Origin: Chrysophaeum taylorii
Lineage: Eukaryota > Sar > Pelagophyceae > Pelagomonadales > Pelagomonadaceae
Direction: 5' to 3'
DNA: 64,000 nucleotides
Assembly (NCBI GenBank): GCA_029834535.1
Contig: JAQMWT010000033.1
Coordinates: 39,658 to 103,657 of the forward strand
Shown here: piece by piece, positions 1 to 12,455 of the stretch
Layout: every line of letters starts with the position of its first letter
Numbering within the stretch: position 1 is the first letter of the stretch
Made by a program: the position numbers and the translations under genes
The notes under the pieces: model-generated
The model's input: the letters and a program-made list of their open reading frames with translations, nothing else
Database searches by the model: none
Told to the model about the DNA's origin: nothing

Positions 1-1247
1 GATCGCCGGCACGGCTTCATCTCGGCTTGGCGACTTCAATCCTCAGGACCTCGCCAACACGGCGTGGGCCTTCGCGACGGCGCGCATCGAGGCACCCGAG
101 CTCTTCGCGGCGATCGCCGGCACGGCTTCATCACGGCTTGGCGAGTTCAATCCTCAGGATCTCGCAAACACGGCGTGGGCCTTCGCGACGGCGCGCATCG
201 AGGTACCTCAGCTCTTCGCGGCGACCGCCGCCGCGGCTTCATCGCGGCTTGGCGAGTTCAATCCTCAGAACCTGGCCAACACGGCGTGGGCATTCGCGAC
301 GGCGGGCGTCGAGGCACCCCAGCTCTTCGCGGCGATCGCCGGCACGGCTTCATCTCGGCTTTGCGACTTCAGTCCGCAGAACCTCGCCAACACGGCGTGG
401 GCCTTCGCAACGGCGCGCATCGTGGCACCCGAGCTCTTCGCGGCGATCGCCGGCACAGCTTCATCTCGGCTTGGCGAGTTCAAACCGCAGAACGTGGCCA
501 ACACAGCGTGGGCATTCGCGACGGCGGGCGTCGAGGCACCCGAGTTTTTCGCGGCGATCGACAGGCACGGCTTCATCTCGACTTGGCGAGTTCAGTCCGC
601 AGAACCTCGCCAACACGGCATGGGCCTTTGCGACGGCGGGCATCGAGGCACCTCAGCTCTTCGTGGCGAACGCCGGCACAGCTTCATCTCGGCTTGGCGA
701 GTTCAATCCTCAGGACCTCGCCAACACGGCGTGGGCCTTCGCAACAGCGCGCATCGAGGTACCTGAGCTCTTCGCGGCGACCGCCTCCGCGGCTTCATCG
801 CGGCTTGGCGAGTTCAATCCTCAGAACCTGGCCAACACGGCGTGGGCATTCGCGACGGCGGGCGTCGAGGCACCCGAGTTCTTCGCGGCGATCGACAGGC
901 ACGGCTTCATCTCGACTTGGCGAGTTCAGTCTGCAGAACCTCGCCAACACGGCGTGGGCCTTTGCGACGGCGGGCATCGAGGCACCTCAGCTCTTCGTGG
1001 CGATCGCCGGCACAGCTTCATCTCGGCTTGGCGAGTTCAATCCTCAGGACCTCGCCAACACGGCGTGGGCCTTCGCGACAGCGCGCATCGAGGCACCTCA
1101 GCTCTTTGCGGCGATCGCTGAAGCGTCTCCTTGCGTTGCGGCTCGGCAAGTTCAATCCCCAGGCGCTCGCCAGCCAACACCGCGTGGGCTTTCTCGACAG
1201 CGCGCATCGAGGCACTTCAGCTCTTCGGGGCGATCGCCAGCACAGCT

Positions 1248-2368
1248 TCATCTCGGCTTGGCGAGTTCAATCCTCAGGCGCTCGTTAACACGACATGGGC
1301 CTTCGCGACAGCGCGCATCGAGGCACCTCAGCTCTTCGCGGCGATCGCTGACGCGGCTCCTTCGCGGCTGGGCGAGTTCAATCCTCAGGCGCTCGCCAGC
1401 CAACACGGCGTGGGCTTTCGCGACGGCGGGCATCGAGGCACCCGAGCTCTTCGCGGCAATCGCTGACGCCGGCTTCTTCGCGGCTGGGCGAGTTCAATCC
1501 TCAGGCGCTTGCTAACACGGCGTGGGCCTTCGCGACGGCGCGCATGGAGACACCCGAGCTCTTCGCGGCGATCGCCGGCACGGCTTCATCGCGTCTTGGC
1601 GAGTTCAATCCTCAGGATCTCGCAAACACGGCGTGGGCCTTCGCGACGGCGCGCATCGAGGTACCTCAGCTCTTCGCGGCGACCGCCGCCGCGGCTTCAT
1701 CGCGGCTTGGCGAGTTCAATCCTCAGAACGTGGCCAACACGGCGTGGGCATTCGCGACGGCGGGCGTCGAGGCACCCGAGTTCTTCGCGGCGATCGCCAG
1801 CACAGCTTCATCTCGGCTTGGCGAGTTCAATCCTCAGGCGCTCGCTAACACGACATGGGCCTTCGCGACAGCGCGCATCGAGGCACCTCAGCTCTTCGCG
1901 GCGATCGCTGACGCGGCTCCTTCGCGGCTGGGCGAGTTCAATCCTCAGGCGCTCGCCAGCCAACACGGCGTGGGCTTTCGCGACGGCGGGCATCGAGGCA
2001 CCCGAGCTCTTCGCGGCAATCGCTGACGCCGGCTTCTTCGCGGCTGGGCGAGTTCAATCCTCAGGCGCTTGCTAACACGGCGTGGGCCTTCGCGACGGCG
2101 CGCATCGAGACACCCGAGCTCTTCGCGGAGATCGCCGGCACGGCTTCATCGCGTCTTGGCGAGTTCAATCCTCAGGATCTCGCAAACACGGCGTGGGCCT
2201 TCGCGACGGCGCGCATCGAGGTACCTCAGCTCTTCGCGGCGACCGCCGCCGCGGCTTCATCGCGGCTTGGCGAGTTCAATCCTCAGAACGTGGCCAACAC
2301 GGCGTGGGCATTCGCGACGGCGGGCGTCGAGGCACCCGAGTTCTTCGCGGCGATCGACAGGCACGGCT
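1248..2368 (+). repeat. Two tandem copies of a 560-bp higher-order repeat
   Basis: The blocks starting at 1,248 and 1,808 are near-identical and 560 bp apart, equal to five 111-bp monomers plus 5 bp of accumulated indels. The length is not a multiple of three, so each copy moves the frame. The duplicated region near 10,567 holds only one such block, which points to unequal exchange. Confidence 0.8.
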
Positions 2369-5175
2369 TCATCTCGGCTTGGCGAGTTCAGTCCGCAGAA
2401 CCTCACCAACACGGCGTGGGCCTTTGCGACGGCGGGCATCGAGGCACCTCAGCTCTTCGTGGCTATCGCCGGAATGGCTTCATTTGGGCTGGGCGAGTTC
2501 AAGCCACAGGAGCTCGCCAACACGGCATGGGCTTTCGCGACAGCGCGCATCGAGGCACCTCAGCTCTTCGCGGCGATCGCTGACGCGTCTCCTTCGCGGC
2601 TCGGCAAGTTCAATCCCCAGGCGCTCGCCAGCCAACACGGCGTGGGCTTTCGCGACAGCGCGCATCGAGACACCTCAGCTCTTCGCGGCGATCGCCGGCA
2701 CAGCTTCATCTCGGCTTGGCGAGTTCAATCATCAGGCGCTCGCTAACACGTGGGCCTTCGCGACACCGCGCATCGAGGCACCTCAGCTCTTCGCGGCGAT
2801 CGCTGACGCGTCTCCTTCGCGGCTGGGCGAGTTCAATCCTCAGGCGCTCGCCAGCCAACACGGCGTGGGCTTTCGCGACAGCGCGCATCGAGGCACCTCA
2901 GCTCTTCGCGGCGATCGCTGACGCGTCTCCTTCGCGGCTCGGCAAGTTCAATCCGCGCAGGCGCTCGCCAGCCAACACGGCGTGGGCCTTCGCGACAGCG
3001 GGCATCGAGGCACCTCAGCTTTTCGCGGCGATCGCCGGCACGGCTTCATCTCGGCTTGGCGAGTTCAATCTGCGCAGGCGCTCGCTAACACGGCGTGGGC
3101 CTTCGCGACGGCGGGCATCGAGGTACCTCAGCTCTTCGCGGCGATCGCCGGCACGGCTTCATCGCGGCTTGGCGAGTTCAATCCTCAGAACGTGGCCAAC
3201 ACGGCGTGGGCATTCGCGACGGCGGGCGTCGAGGCACCCGAGTTTTTCGCGGCGATCGCCGGCACGGCTTCATCACGGCTTGGCGAGTTCAATCCTCAGG
3301 ACCTCGCCAACACGGCGTGGGCCTTCGCGACGGCGCGCGCCGAGACACCCGAGCTCTTCGCGGCGATCGCCGGCACGGCTTCATCACGGCTTGGCGAGTT
3401 CAATCCTCAGGATCTCGCAAACACGGCGTGGGCCTTCGCGACGGCGCGCATCGAGGTACCTCAGCTCTTCGCGGCGACCGCCGCCGCGGCTTCATCGCGG
3501 CTTGGCGAGTTCAATCCTCAGAACGTGGCCAACACGGCGTGGGCATTCGCGACGGCGGGCGTCGAGGCAGACCGCCGCCGCGGCTTCATCGCGGCTTGGC
3601 GAGTTCAATCCTCAGAACCTGGCCAACACGGCGTGGGCATTCGCGACGGCGGGCGTCGAGACACCCCAGTTCTTCGCGGCGATCGCCGGCACGGCTTCAT
3701 CTCGGCTTTGCGAGTTCAGTCCGCAGAACCTCGCCAACACGGCGTGGGCCTTTGCGACGGCGGGCATCGAGGCACCTCAGCTCTTCGTGGCGATCGCCGG
3801 CACAGCTTCATCTCGGCTTGGCGAGTTCAATCCTCAGGACCTCGCCAACACGGCGTGGGCCTTCGCGACAGCGCGCATCGAGGGCACCTCAGCTCTTTGC
3901 GGCGATCGCTGACGCGTCTCCTTCGCGGCTGGGCGAGTTCAATCCTCAGGCGCTCGCTAACACGGCGTTTGCTTTCGCGACGGCGGGCATCGAGGCACCC
4001 GAGCTCTTCGCGGCAATCGCTGACGCGGCTTCTTCGCGGCTTGGCGAGTTCAATCCTCAGGCGCTCGCTAACACGGCGTGGGCCTTCGCGACGGCGGGCA
4101 TCGAGGCACCCGAGCTCTTCGCGGCGATCGCCGGCACAGCTTCATCTCGGCTTGGCGAATTCAATCCTCACGACTTCGCCAACACGGCGTGGGCCTTCGC
4201 GGCGGCGGGCATCGAGGCACCCGAGTTCTTCTCGGCGATCGCCGGCACGGCTTTATCTCGACTTGGCGAGTTCAATCCGCGCAGGCGCTCGCTAACACGG
4301 CGTGGGCCTTCGCAACGGCGGGCATCGAGGCACCCGAGTTCTTCTCGGCGATCGCCGGCACGGCTTCATCTCGGCTTGGCGAGTTAAAACCGCAGGACCT
4401 CGCTAACACGGCGTGGGCCTTCGCGACGGCGCGCATCGAGGCACCCGAGCTCTTCGCGGCGATCGCCGGCACGGCTTCATCTCGGCTTGGCGAGTTCAAT
4501 CCTCAGGACCTCGCCAACACGGCGTGGGCCTTCGCGACGGCGCGCGCCGAGACACCCGAGCTCTTCGCGGCGATCGCCGGCACGGCTTCATCACGGCTTG
4601 GCGAGTTCAATCCTCAGGATCTCGCAAACACGGCGTGGGCCTTCGCGACGGTGCGCATCGAGGTACCTCAGCTCTTCGCGGCGACCGCCGCCGCGGCTTC
4701 ATCGCGGCTTGGCGAGTTCAATCCTCAGAACGTGGCCAACACGGCGTGGGCATTCGCGACGGCGGGCGTCGAGGCAGACCGCCGCCGCGGCTTTATCGCG
4801 GCTTGGCGAGTTCAATCCTCAGAACCTGGCCAACACGGCGTGGGCATTCGCGACGGCGGGCGTCGAGGCACCCGAGTTTTTCGCGGCGATCGACAGGCAC
4901 GGCTTCATCTCGACTTGGCGAGTTCAGTCCGCAGAACCTCGCCAACACGGCGTGGGCCTTTGCGACGGCGGGCATCGAGGCACCTCAGCTCTTCGTGGCG
5001 ATCGCCGGCACAGCTTCATCTCGGCTTGGCGAGTTCAATCCTCAGGACCTCGCCAACACGGCGTGGGCCTTCGCGACAGCGCGCATCGAGGCACCTCAGC
5101 TCTTTGCGGCGATCGCTGACGCGGCTCCTTCGCGGCTTGGCGAGTTCAATCCGCGCAGGCGCTCGCTAACACGGC

Positions 5176-8100
5176 GTGGGCCTTCGCAACGGCGGGCATC
5201 GAGGCACCCGAGTTCTTCTCGGCGATCGCCGGCACGGCTTCATCTCGGCTTGGCGAGTTCAATCCTCAGGACCTCGCCAACACGGCGTGGGCCTTCGCGA
5301 CGGCGCGCGCCGAGACACCCGAGCTCTTCGCGGCGATCGCCGGCACGGCTTCATCACGGCTTGGCGAGTTCAATCCTCAGGATCTCGCAAACACGGCGTG
5401 GGCCTTCGCGACGGTGCGCATCGAGGTACCTCAGCTCTTCGCGGCGACCGCCGCCGCGGCTTCATCGCGGCTTGGCGAGTTCAATCCTCAGAACGTGGCC
5501 AACACGGCGTGGGCATTCGCGACGGCGGGCGTCGAGGCAGACCGCCGCCGCGGCTTTATCGCGGCTTGGCGAGTTCAATCCTCAGAACCTGGCCAACACG
5601 GCGTGGGCATTCGCGACGGCGGGCGTCGAGGCACCCGAGTTTTTCGCGGCGATCGACAGGCATGGCTTCATCTCGACTTGGCGAGTTCAGTCCGCAGAAC
5701 CTCGCCAACACGGCGTGGGCCTTTGCGACGGCGGGCATCGAGGCACCTCAGCTCTTCGTGGCGATCGCCGGCACAGCTTCATCTCGGCTTGGCGAGTTCA
5801 ATCCTCAGGACCTCGCCAACACGGCGTGGGCCTTCGCGACAGCGCGCATCGAGGCACCTCAGCTCTTTGCGGCGATCGCTGACGCGGCTCCTTCGCGGCT
5901 GGGCGAGTTCAATCCTCAGGCGCTCGCTAACACGGCGTTTGCTTTCGCGACGGCGGGCATCGAGGCACCCGAGCTCTTCGCGGCAATCGCTGACGCGGCT
6001 TCTTCGCGGCTTGGCGAGTTCAATCCTCAGGCGCTCGCTAACACGGCGTGGGCCTTCGCGACGGCGGGCATCGAGGCACCCGAGCTCTTCGCGGCGATCG
6101 CCGGCACAGCTTCATCTCGGCTTGGCGAATTCAATCCTCAGGACTTCGCCAACACGGCGTGGGCCTTCGCGGCGGCGGGCATCGAGGCACCCGAGTTCTT
6201 CTCGGCGATCGCCGGCACGGCTTCATCGCGGCTTGGCGAGTTCAATCCGCGCAGGCGCTCGCTAACACGGCGTGGGCCTTCGCAACGGCGGGCATCAAGG
6301 CACCCGAGCTCTTCTCGGCGATCGCCGGCACGGCTTCATCTCGGCTTGGCGACTTCAATCCTCAGGACCTCGCCAACACGGCGTGGGCCTTCGCGACGGC
6401 GCGCATCGAGGCACCCGAGCTCTTCGCGGCGATCGCCGGCACGGCTGCATCACGGCTTGGCGAGTTCAATCCTCAGGATCTCGCAAACACGGCGTGGGCC
6501 TTCGCGACGGCGCGCATCGAGGTACCTCAGCTCTTCGCGGCGACCGCCGCCGCGGCTTCATCGCGGCTTGGCGAGTTCAATCCTCAGAACGTGGCCAACA
6601 CGGCGTGGGCATTCGCGACGGCGGGCGTCGAGGCACCCGAGTTTTTCGCGGCGATCGACAGGCACGGCTTCATCTCGACTTGGCGAGTTCAGTCCGCAGA
6701 ACCTCGCCAACACGGCGTGGGCCTTTGCGACGGCGGGCATCGAGGCACCTCAGCTCTTCGTGGCGAACGCCGGCACAGCTTCATCTCGGCTTGGCGAGTT
6801 CAATCCTCAGGACCTCGCCAACACGGCGTGGGCCTTCGCGACAGCGCGCATCGAGGCACCTCAGCTCTTTGCGGCGATCGCTGACGCGGCTCCTTCGCGG
6901 CTGGGCGAGTTCAATCCTCAGGCGCTCGCTAACACGGCGTTTGCTTTCGCGACGGCGGGCATCGAGGCACCCGAGCTCTTCGCGGCAATCGCTGACGCGG
7001 CTTCTTCGCGGCTTGGCGAGTTCAATCCTCAGGCGCTCGCTAACACGGCGTGGGCCTTCGCGACGGCGGGCATCGAGGCACCCGAGCTCTTCGCGGCGAT
7101 CGCCGGCACAGCTTCATCTCGGCTTGGCGAATTCAATCCTCAGGACTTCGCCAACACGGCGTGGGCCTTCGCGGCGGCGGGCATCGAGGCACCCGAGGTC
7201 TTCGGCGATCGCCGGCACGGCTTCATCGCGGCTTGGCGAGTTCAATCCGCGCAGGCGCTCGCTAACACGGCGTGGGCCTTCGCAACGGCGGGCATCAAGG
7301 CACCCGAGCTCTTCTCGGCGATCGCCGGCACGGCTTCATCTCGGCTTGGCGACTTCAATCCTCAGGACCTCGCCAACACGGCGTGGGCCTTCGCGACGGC
7401 GCGCATCGAGGCACCCGAGCTCTTCGCGGCGATCGCCGGCACGGCTGCATCACGGCTTGGCGAGTTCAATCCTCAGGATCTCGCAAACACGGCGTGGGCC
7501 TTCGCGACGGCGCGCATCGAGGTACCTCAGCTCTTCGCGGCGACCGCCGCCGCGGCTTCATCGCGGCTTGGCGAGTTCAATCCTCAGAACGTGGCCAACA
7601 CGGCGTGGGCATTCGCGACGGCGGGCGTCGAGGCACCCGAGTTTTTCGCGGCGATCGACAGGCACGGCTTCATCTCGACTTGGCGAGTTCAGTCCGCAGA
7701 ACCTCGCCAACACGGCGTGGGCCTTTGCGACGGCGGGCATCGAGGCACCTCAGCTCTTCGTGGCGAACGCCGGCACAGCTTCATCTCGGCTTGGCGACTT
7801 CAATCCTCAGGACCTCGCCAACACGGCGTGGGCCTTCGCGACAGCGCGCATCGAGGCACCTCAGCTCTTTGCGGCGATCGCTGACGCGGCTCCTTCGCGG
7901 CTGGGCGAGTTCAATCCTCAGGCGCTCGCTAACACGGCGTTTGCTTTCGCGACGGCGGGCATCGAGGCACCCGAGCTCTTCGCGGCAATCGCTGACGCGG
8001 CTTCTTCGCGGCTTGGCGAGTTCAATCCTCAGGCGCTCGCTAACACGGCGTGGGCCTTCGCGACGGCGGGCATCGAGGCACCCGAGCTCTTCGCGGCGAT

Positions 8101-8889
8101 CGCCGGCACAGCTTCATCTCGGCTTGGCGAATTCAATCCTCAGGACTTCGCCAACACGGCGTGGGCCTTCGCGGCGGCGGGCATCGAGGCACCCGAGTTC
8201 TTCTCGGCGATCGCCGGCACGGCTTCATCGCGGCTTGGCGAGTTCAATCCGCGCAGGCGCTCGCTAACACGGCGTGGGCCTTCGCAACGGCGGGCATCAA
8301 GGCACCCGAGCTCTTCTCGGCGATCGCCGGCACGGCTTCATCTCGGCTTGGCGACTTCAATCCTCAGGACCTCGCCAACACGGCGTGGGCCTTCGCGACG
8401 GCGCGCATCGAGGCACCCGAGCTCTTCGCGGCGATCGCCGGCACGGCTGCATCACGGCTTGGCGAGTTCAATCCTCAGGATCTCGCAAACACGGCGTGGG
8501 CCTTCGCGACGGCGCGCATCGAGGTACCTCAGCTCTTCGCGGCGACCGCCGCCGCGGCTTCATCGCGGCTTGGCGAGTTCAATCCTCAGAACGTGGCCAA
8601 CACGGCGTGGGCATTCGCGACGGCGGGCGTCGAGGCACCCGAGTTTTTCGCGGCGATCGACAGGCACGGCTTCATCTCGACTTGGCGAGTTCAGTCCGCA
8701 GAACCTCGCCAACACGGCGTGGGCCTTTGCGACGGCGGGCATCGAGGCACCTCAGCTCTTCGTGGCGAACGCCGGCACAGCTTCATCTCGGCTTGGCGAG
8801 TTCAATCCTCAGGACCTCGCCAACACGGCGTGGGCCTTCGCGACAGCGCGCATCGAGGCACCTGAGCTCTTTGCGGCGATCGCTGACGC
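5176..8889 (+). repeat. Higher-order repeat of about 1.0 kb (nine monomers)
   Basis: Blocks beginning at 5,176, 6,272, 7,272 and 8,274 share the same ordered set of monomer variants. Spacing is 1,096, 1,000 and 1,002 bp. The last three are almost identical, including their frame-shifting indels; the final copy diverges at about 8,889, where GCGGCTCC becomes GCGTCTCC. Sharing of the same broken units shows that copying happened after the frame was lost. Confidence 0.8.
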
Positions 8890-9899
8890 GTCTCCTTCGC
8901 GGCTCGGCAAGTTCAATCCCCAGGCGCTCGCCAGCCAACACGGCGTGGGCTTTCGCGACAGCGCGCATCGAGACACCTCAGCTCTTCGCGGCGATCGCCG
9001 GCACAGCTTCATCTCGGCTTGGCGAGTTCAATCCTCAGGCGCTCGCTAACACGTGGGCCTTCGCGACAGCGCGCATCGAGGCACCTCAGCTCTTCGCGGC
9101 GATCGCTGACGCGTCTCCTTCGCGGCTCGGCAAGTTCAATCCCCAGGCGCTCGCCAGCCAACACGGCGTGGGCTTTCGCGACAGCGCGCATCGAGACACC
9201 TCGGCTCTTCGTGGCGATCGCCGGCACAGCTTCATCTCGGCTTGGCGAGTTCAATCCTCAGGACCTCGCCAACACGGCGTGGGCCTTCGCGACAGCGCGC
9301 ATCGAGGCACCTCAGCTCTTTGCGGCGATCGCTGACGCGTCTCCTTCGCGGCTCGGCAAGTTCAATCCTCAGAACCTGGCCAACACGGCGTTGGCATTCG
9401 CGACGGCGGGCGTCGAGGCACCCGAGTTTTTCGCGGCGATCGCCGGCACGGCTTCATCTCGGCTTGGCGACTTCAGTCCGCAGAACCTCGCCAACACGGC
9501 GTGGGCCTTCGCAACGGCGCGCATCGTGGCACCCGAGCTCTTCGCGGCGATCGCCGGCACAGCTTCATCTCGGCTTGGCGAGTTCAAACCGCAGGACCTC
9601 GCCAACACGGCGTGGGCCTTCGCGACGGCGCGCATCGAGGCACCCGAGCTCTTCGCGGCGATCGCCGGCACGGCTTCATCTCGGCTTGGCGAGTTCAATC
9701 CTCAGGACCTCGCCAACACGGCGTGGGCCTTCGCGACGGCGCACATCGAGACACCCGAGCTCTTCGGGGCGATCGCCGGCACGGCTTCATCGGGGCTTGG
9801 CGAGTTCAATCCTCAGGATCTCGCAAACACGGCGTGGGCCTTCGCGACGGCGCGCATCGAGGTACCTCAGCTCTTCGCGGCGACCGCCGCCGCGGCTTC

Positions 9900-11900
9900 A
9901 TCGCGGCTTGGCGAGTTCAATCCTCAGAACCTGGCCAACACGGCATTCGCGACGGCCGGCGTCGAGGCACCCCAGTTCTTCGCGGCGATCGCCGGCACGG
10001 CTTCATCTCGGCTTTGCGACTTCAGTCCGCAGAACCTCGCCAACACGGCGTGGGCCTTCGCAACGGCGCGCATCGTGGCACCCGAGCTCTTCGCGGCGAT
10101 CGCCGGCACAGCTTCATCTCGGCTTGGCGAGTTCAAACCGCAGAACGTGGCCAACACAGCGTGGGCATTCGCGACGGCGGGCGTCGAGGCACCCGAGTTC
10201 TTCGCGGCGATCGACAGGCACGGCTTCATCTCGACTTGGCGAGTTCAGTCTGCAGAACCTCGCCAACACGGCGTGGGCCTTTGCGACGGCGGGCATCGAG
10301 GCACCTCAGCTCTTCGTGGCGATCGCCGGCACAGCTTCATCTCGGCTTGGCGAGTTCAATCCTCAGGACCTCGCCAACACGGCGTGGGCCTTCGCGACAG
10401 CGCGCATCGAGGCACCTCAGCTCTTTGCGGCGATCGCTGAAGCGTCTCCTTGCGTTGCGGCTCGGCAAGTTCAATCCCCAGGCGCTCGCCAGCCAACACC
10501 GCGTGGGCTTTCTCGACAGCGCGCATCGAGGCACTTCAGCTCTTCGGGGCGATCGCCAGCACAGCTTCATCTCGGCTTGGCGAGTTCAATCCTCAGGCGC
10601 TCGCTAACACGACATGGGCCTTCGCGACAGCGCGCATCGAGGCACCTCAGCTCTTCGCGGCGATCGCTGACGCGGCTCCTTCGCGGCTGGGCGAGTTCAA
10701 TCCTCAGGCGCTCGCCAGCCAACACGGCGTGGGCTTTCGCGACGGCGGGCATCGAGGCACCCGAGCTCTTCGCGGCAATCGCTGACGCCGGCTTCTTCGC
10801 GGCTGGGCGAGTTCAATCCTCAGGCGCTTGCTAACACGGCGTGGGCCTTCGCGACGGCGCGCATCGAGACACCCGAGCTCTTCGCGGCGATCGCCGGCAC
10901 GGCTTCATCGCGTCTTGGCGAGTTCAATCCTCAGGATCTCGCAAACACGGCGTGGGCCTTCGCGACGGCGCGCATCGAGGTACCTCAGCTCTTCGCGGCG
11001 ACCGCCGCCGCGGCTTCATCGCGGCTTGGCGAGTTCAATCCTCAGAACGTGGCCAACACGGCGTGGGCATTCGCGACGGCGGGCGTCGAGGCACCCGAGT
11101 TTTTCGCGGCGATCGACAGGCACGGCTTCATCTCGGCTTGGCGAGTTCAGTCCGCAGAACCTCGCCAACACGGCGTGGGCCTTTGCGACGGCGGGCATCG
11201 AGGCACCTCAGCTCTTCGTGGCTATCGCCGGAATGGCTTCATTTGGGCTGGGCGAGTTCAAGCCACAGGAGCTCGCCAACACGGCATGGGCTTTCGCGAC
11301 AGCGCGCATCGAGGCACCTCAGCTCTTCGCGGCGATCGCTGACGCGTCTCCTTCGCGGCTCGGCAAGTTCAATCCCCAGGCGCTCGCCAGCCAACACGGC
11401 GTGGGCTTTCGCGACAGCGCGCATCGAGACACCTCAGCTCTTCGCGGCGATCGCCGGCACAGCTTCATCTCGGCTTGGCGAGTTCAATCCTCAGGCGCTC
11501 GCTAACACGTGGGCCTTCGCGACAGCGCGCATCGAGGCACCTCAGCTCTTCGCGGCGATCGCTGACGCGTCTCCTTCGCGCCTGGGCGAGTTCAATCCTC
11601 AGGCGCTCGCCAGCCAACACGGCGTGGGCTTTCGCGACAGCGCGCATCGAGGCACCTCAGCTCTTCGCGGCGATCGCTGACGCGTCTCCTTCGCGGCTCG
11701 GCAAGTTCAATCCGCGCAGGCGCTCGCCAGCCAACACGGCGTGGGCCTTCGCGACAGCGGGCATCGAGGCACCTCAGCTTTTCGCGGCGATCGCCGGCAC
11801 GGCTTCATCTCGGCTTGGCGAGTTCAATCTGCGCAAGCGCTCGCTAACACGGCGTGGGCCTTCGCGACGGCGGGCATCGAGGTACCTCAGCTCTTCGCGG
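9900..11900 (+). repeat. Diverged large duplication of 0.24-3.1 kb inside the array
   Basis: This block matches the array start with stepped offsets: about 9,654 bp for 0.24-0.59 kb, 9,319 bp for 0.9-1.5 kb, and 8,759 bp for 2.07-3.1 kb. The steps equal about three monomers and one 560-bp unit, so the copies differ by whole-unit losses. Both contain the rare variant encoding CGSASSIPRRS (1,131 and 10,450). Confidence 0.75.
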
Positions 11901-12049
11901 CGATCGCCGGCACGGCTTCATCGCGGCTTGGCGAGTTCAATCCGCAGAACCTCGCCAACACGGCGTGGGCCTTCGCGACGGCGCACATCGCGGCACCTCA
12001 TATCTTTGACGCGATGGCCCAGGCGGCCTGGTCGCGGCTTGATGAGTAG

Positions 12050-12455
12050 AATCCGCAGGCGCTCTCCAACACGGCCTGGGCATTTGCCTGCGTATCAACG
12101 CCAGGACCCCACACAGTCCCTGCTCCAACGCGACGTTGCGACCGCGCTCGACCGAGTTGGTTGGATGCACGTCTTCGAGCACGTGACCGAAGAGGGATTG
12201 TCGCTTGACATGGCTCAACCTAACACCAAGCGCGCGGTCGAAGTCGACGGGCCACACCACTACCTCAAGAGAACGAGGGTTGAGGACGGGCCTACGCGCT
12301 TCAAGTCCCGACTGCTACGGCGGCTTGGCTGGGACGTTGTCTGCATTCCCTTCTTTGAGTGGGCCGCCCTCGACGATGTGGCGAGCGAGAATAGGAGTCT
12401 TGTCTCCGGGGTTGCAGGCTGCAAATCATACTACCAGCACCAGCGTATTAATTGA
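12050..12455 (+). pseudogene. RAP-domain terminus of the array, broken
   Basis: The last repeat ends in a TAG at 12,047-12,049, where the intact gene has the TTC of GEFNP. A further repeat core (NTAWAFACV) follows, then a RAP domain in another frame with the motifs VFEHVTEEGLSLD, AVEVDGPHHYLKRTR and RLGWDV. RAP domains are RNA-binding or nuclease-fold modules of organelle RNA proteins. Compared with 21,100-21,330 of the intact gene, about 190 bp of linker between the last repeat and the RAP domain are missing. The tail after PFFEWAALDD also differs. The nonsense codon, frame change and deletion together support pseudogene status. Confidence 0.8.

Larger units (their letters stand above)
1..12049 (+). 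repeat. Tandem array of 111-bp LANTAWAFA repeats (decayed OPR/RAP-type coding array)
   Basis: About 108 head-to-tail copies of a 111-bp unit encoding 37 residues with the core FNPQxLANTAWAFATA, then an APELFAAIA-like helix. The same unit forms the repeats of the intact RAP-domain gene at 19,340-21,631, so this is a hugely expanded relative. Helical repeats of this kind in RAP proteins are thought to bind organelle RNA. Many units carry recurring indels: +1 at GATCGACAGG, +2 at CCGCGCAGG, +4 at CGCCAGCC, and -3 at ACACGTGGG. Translation therefore wanders among frames. The unit is a multiple of three and all plus-strand frames stay largely open, so reading frames run for hundreds of residues while switching sense. 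The array begins before the window. I read it as a pseudogenised expansion, though a partly translated product cannot be excluded. Confidence 0.9.

Noticed and set aside
265-11647. Many minus-strand ORFs of 60-109 codons reading MPAVAKAHAVLARF-like sequence
   Set aside because: They recur with the 111-bp period and are antisense shadows of the LANTAWAFA repeat.
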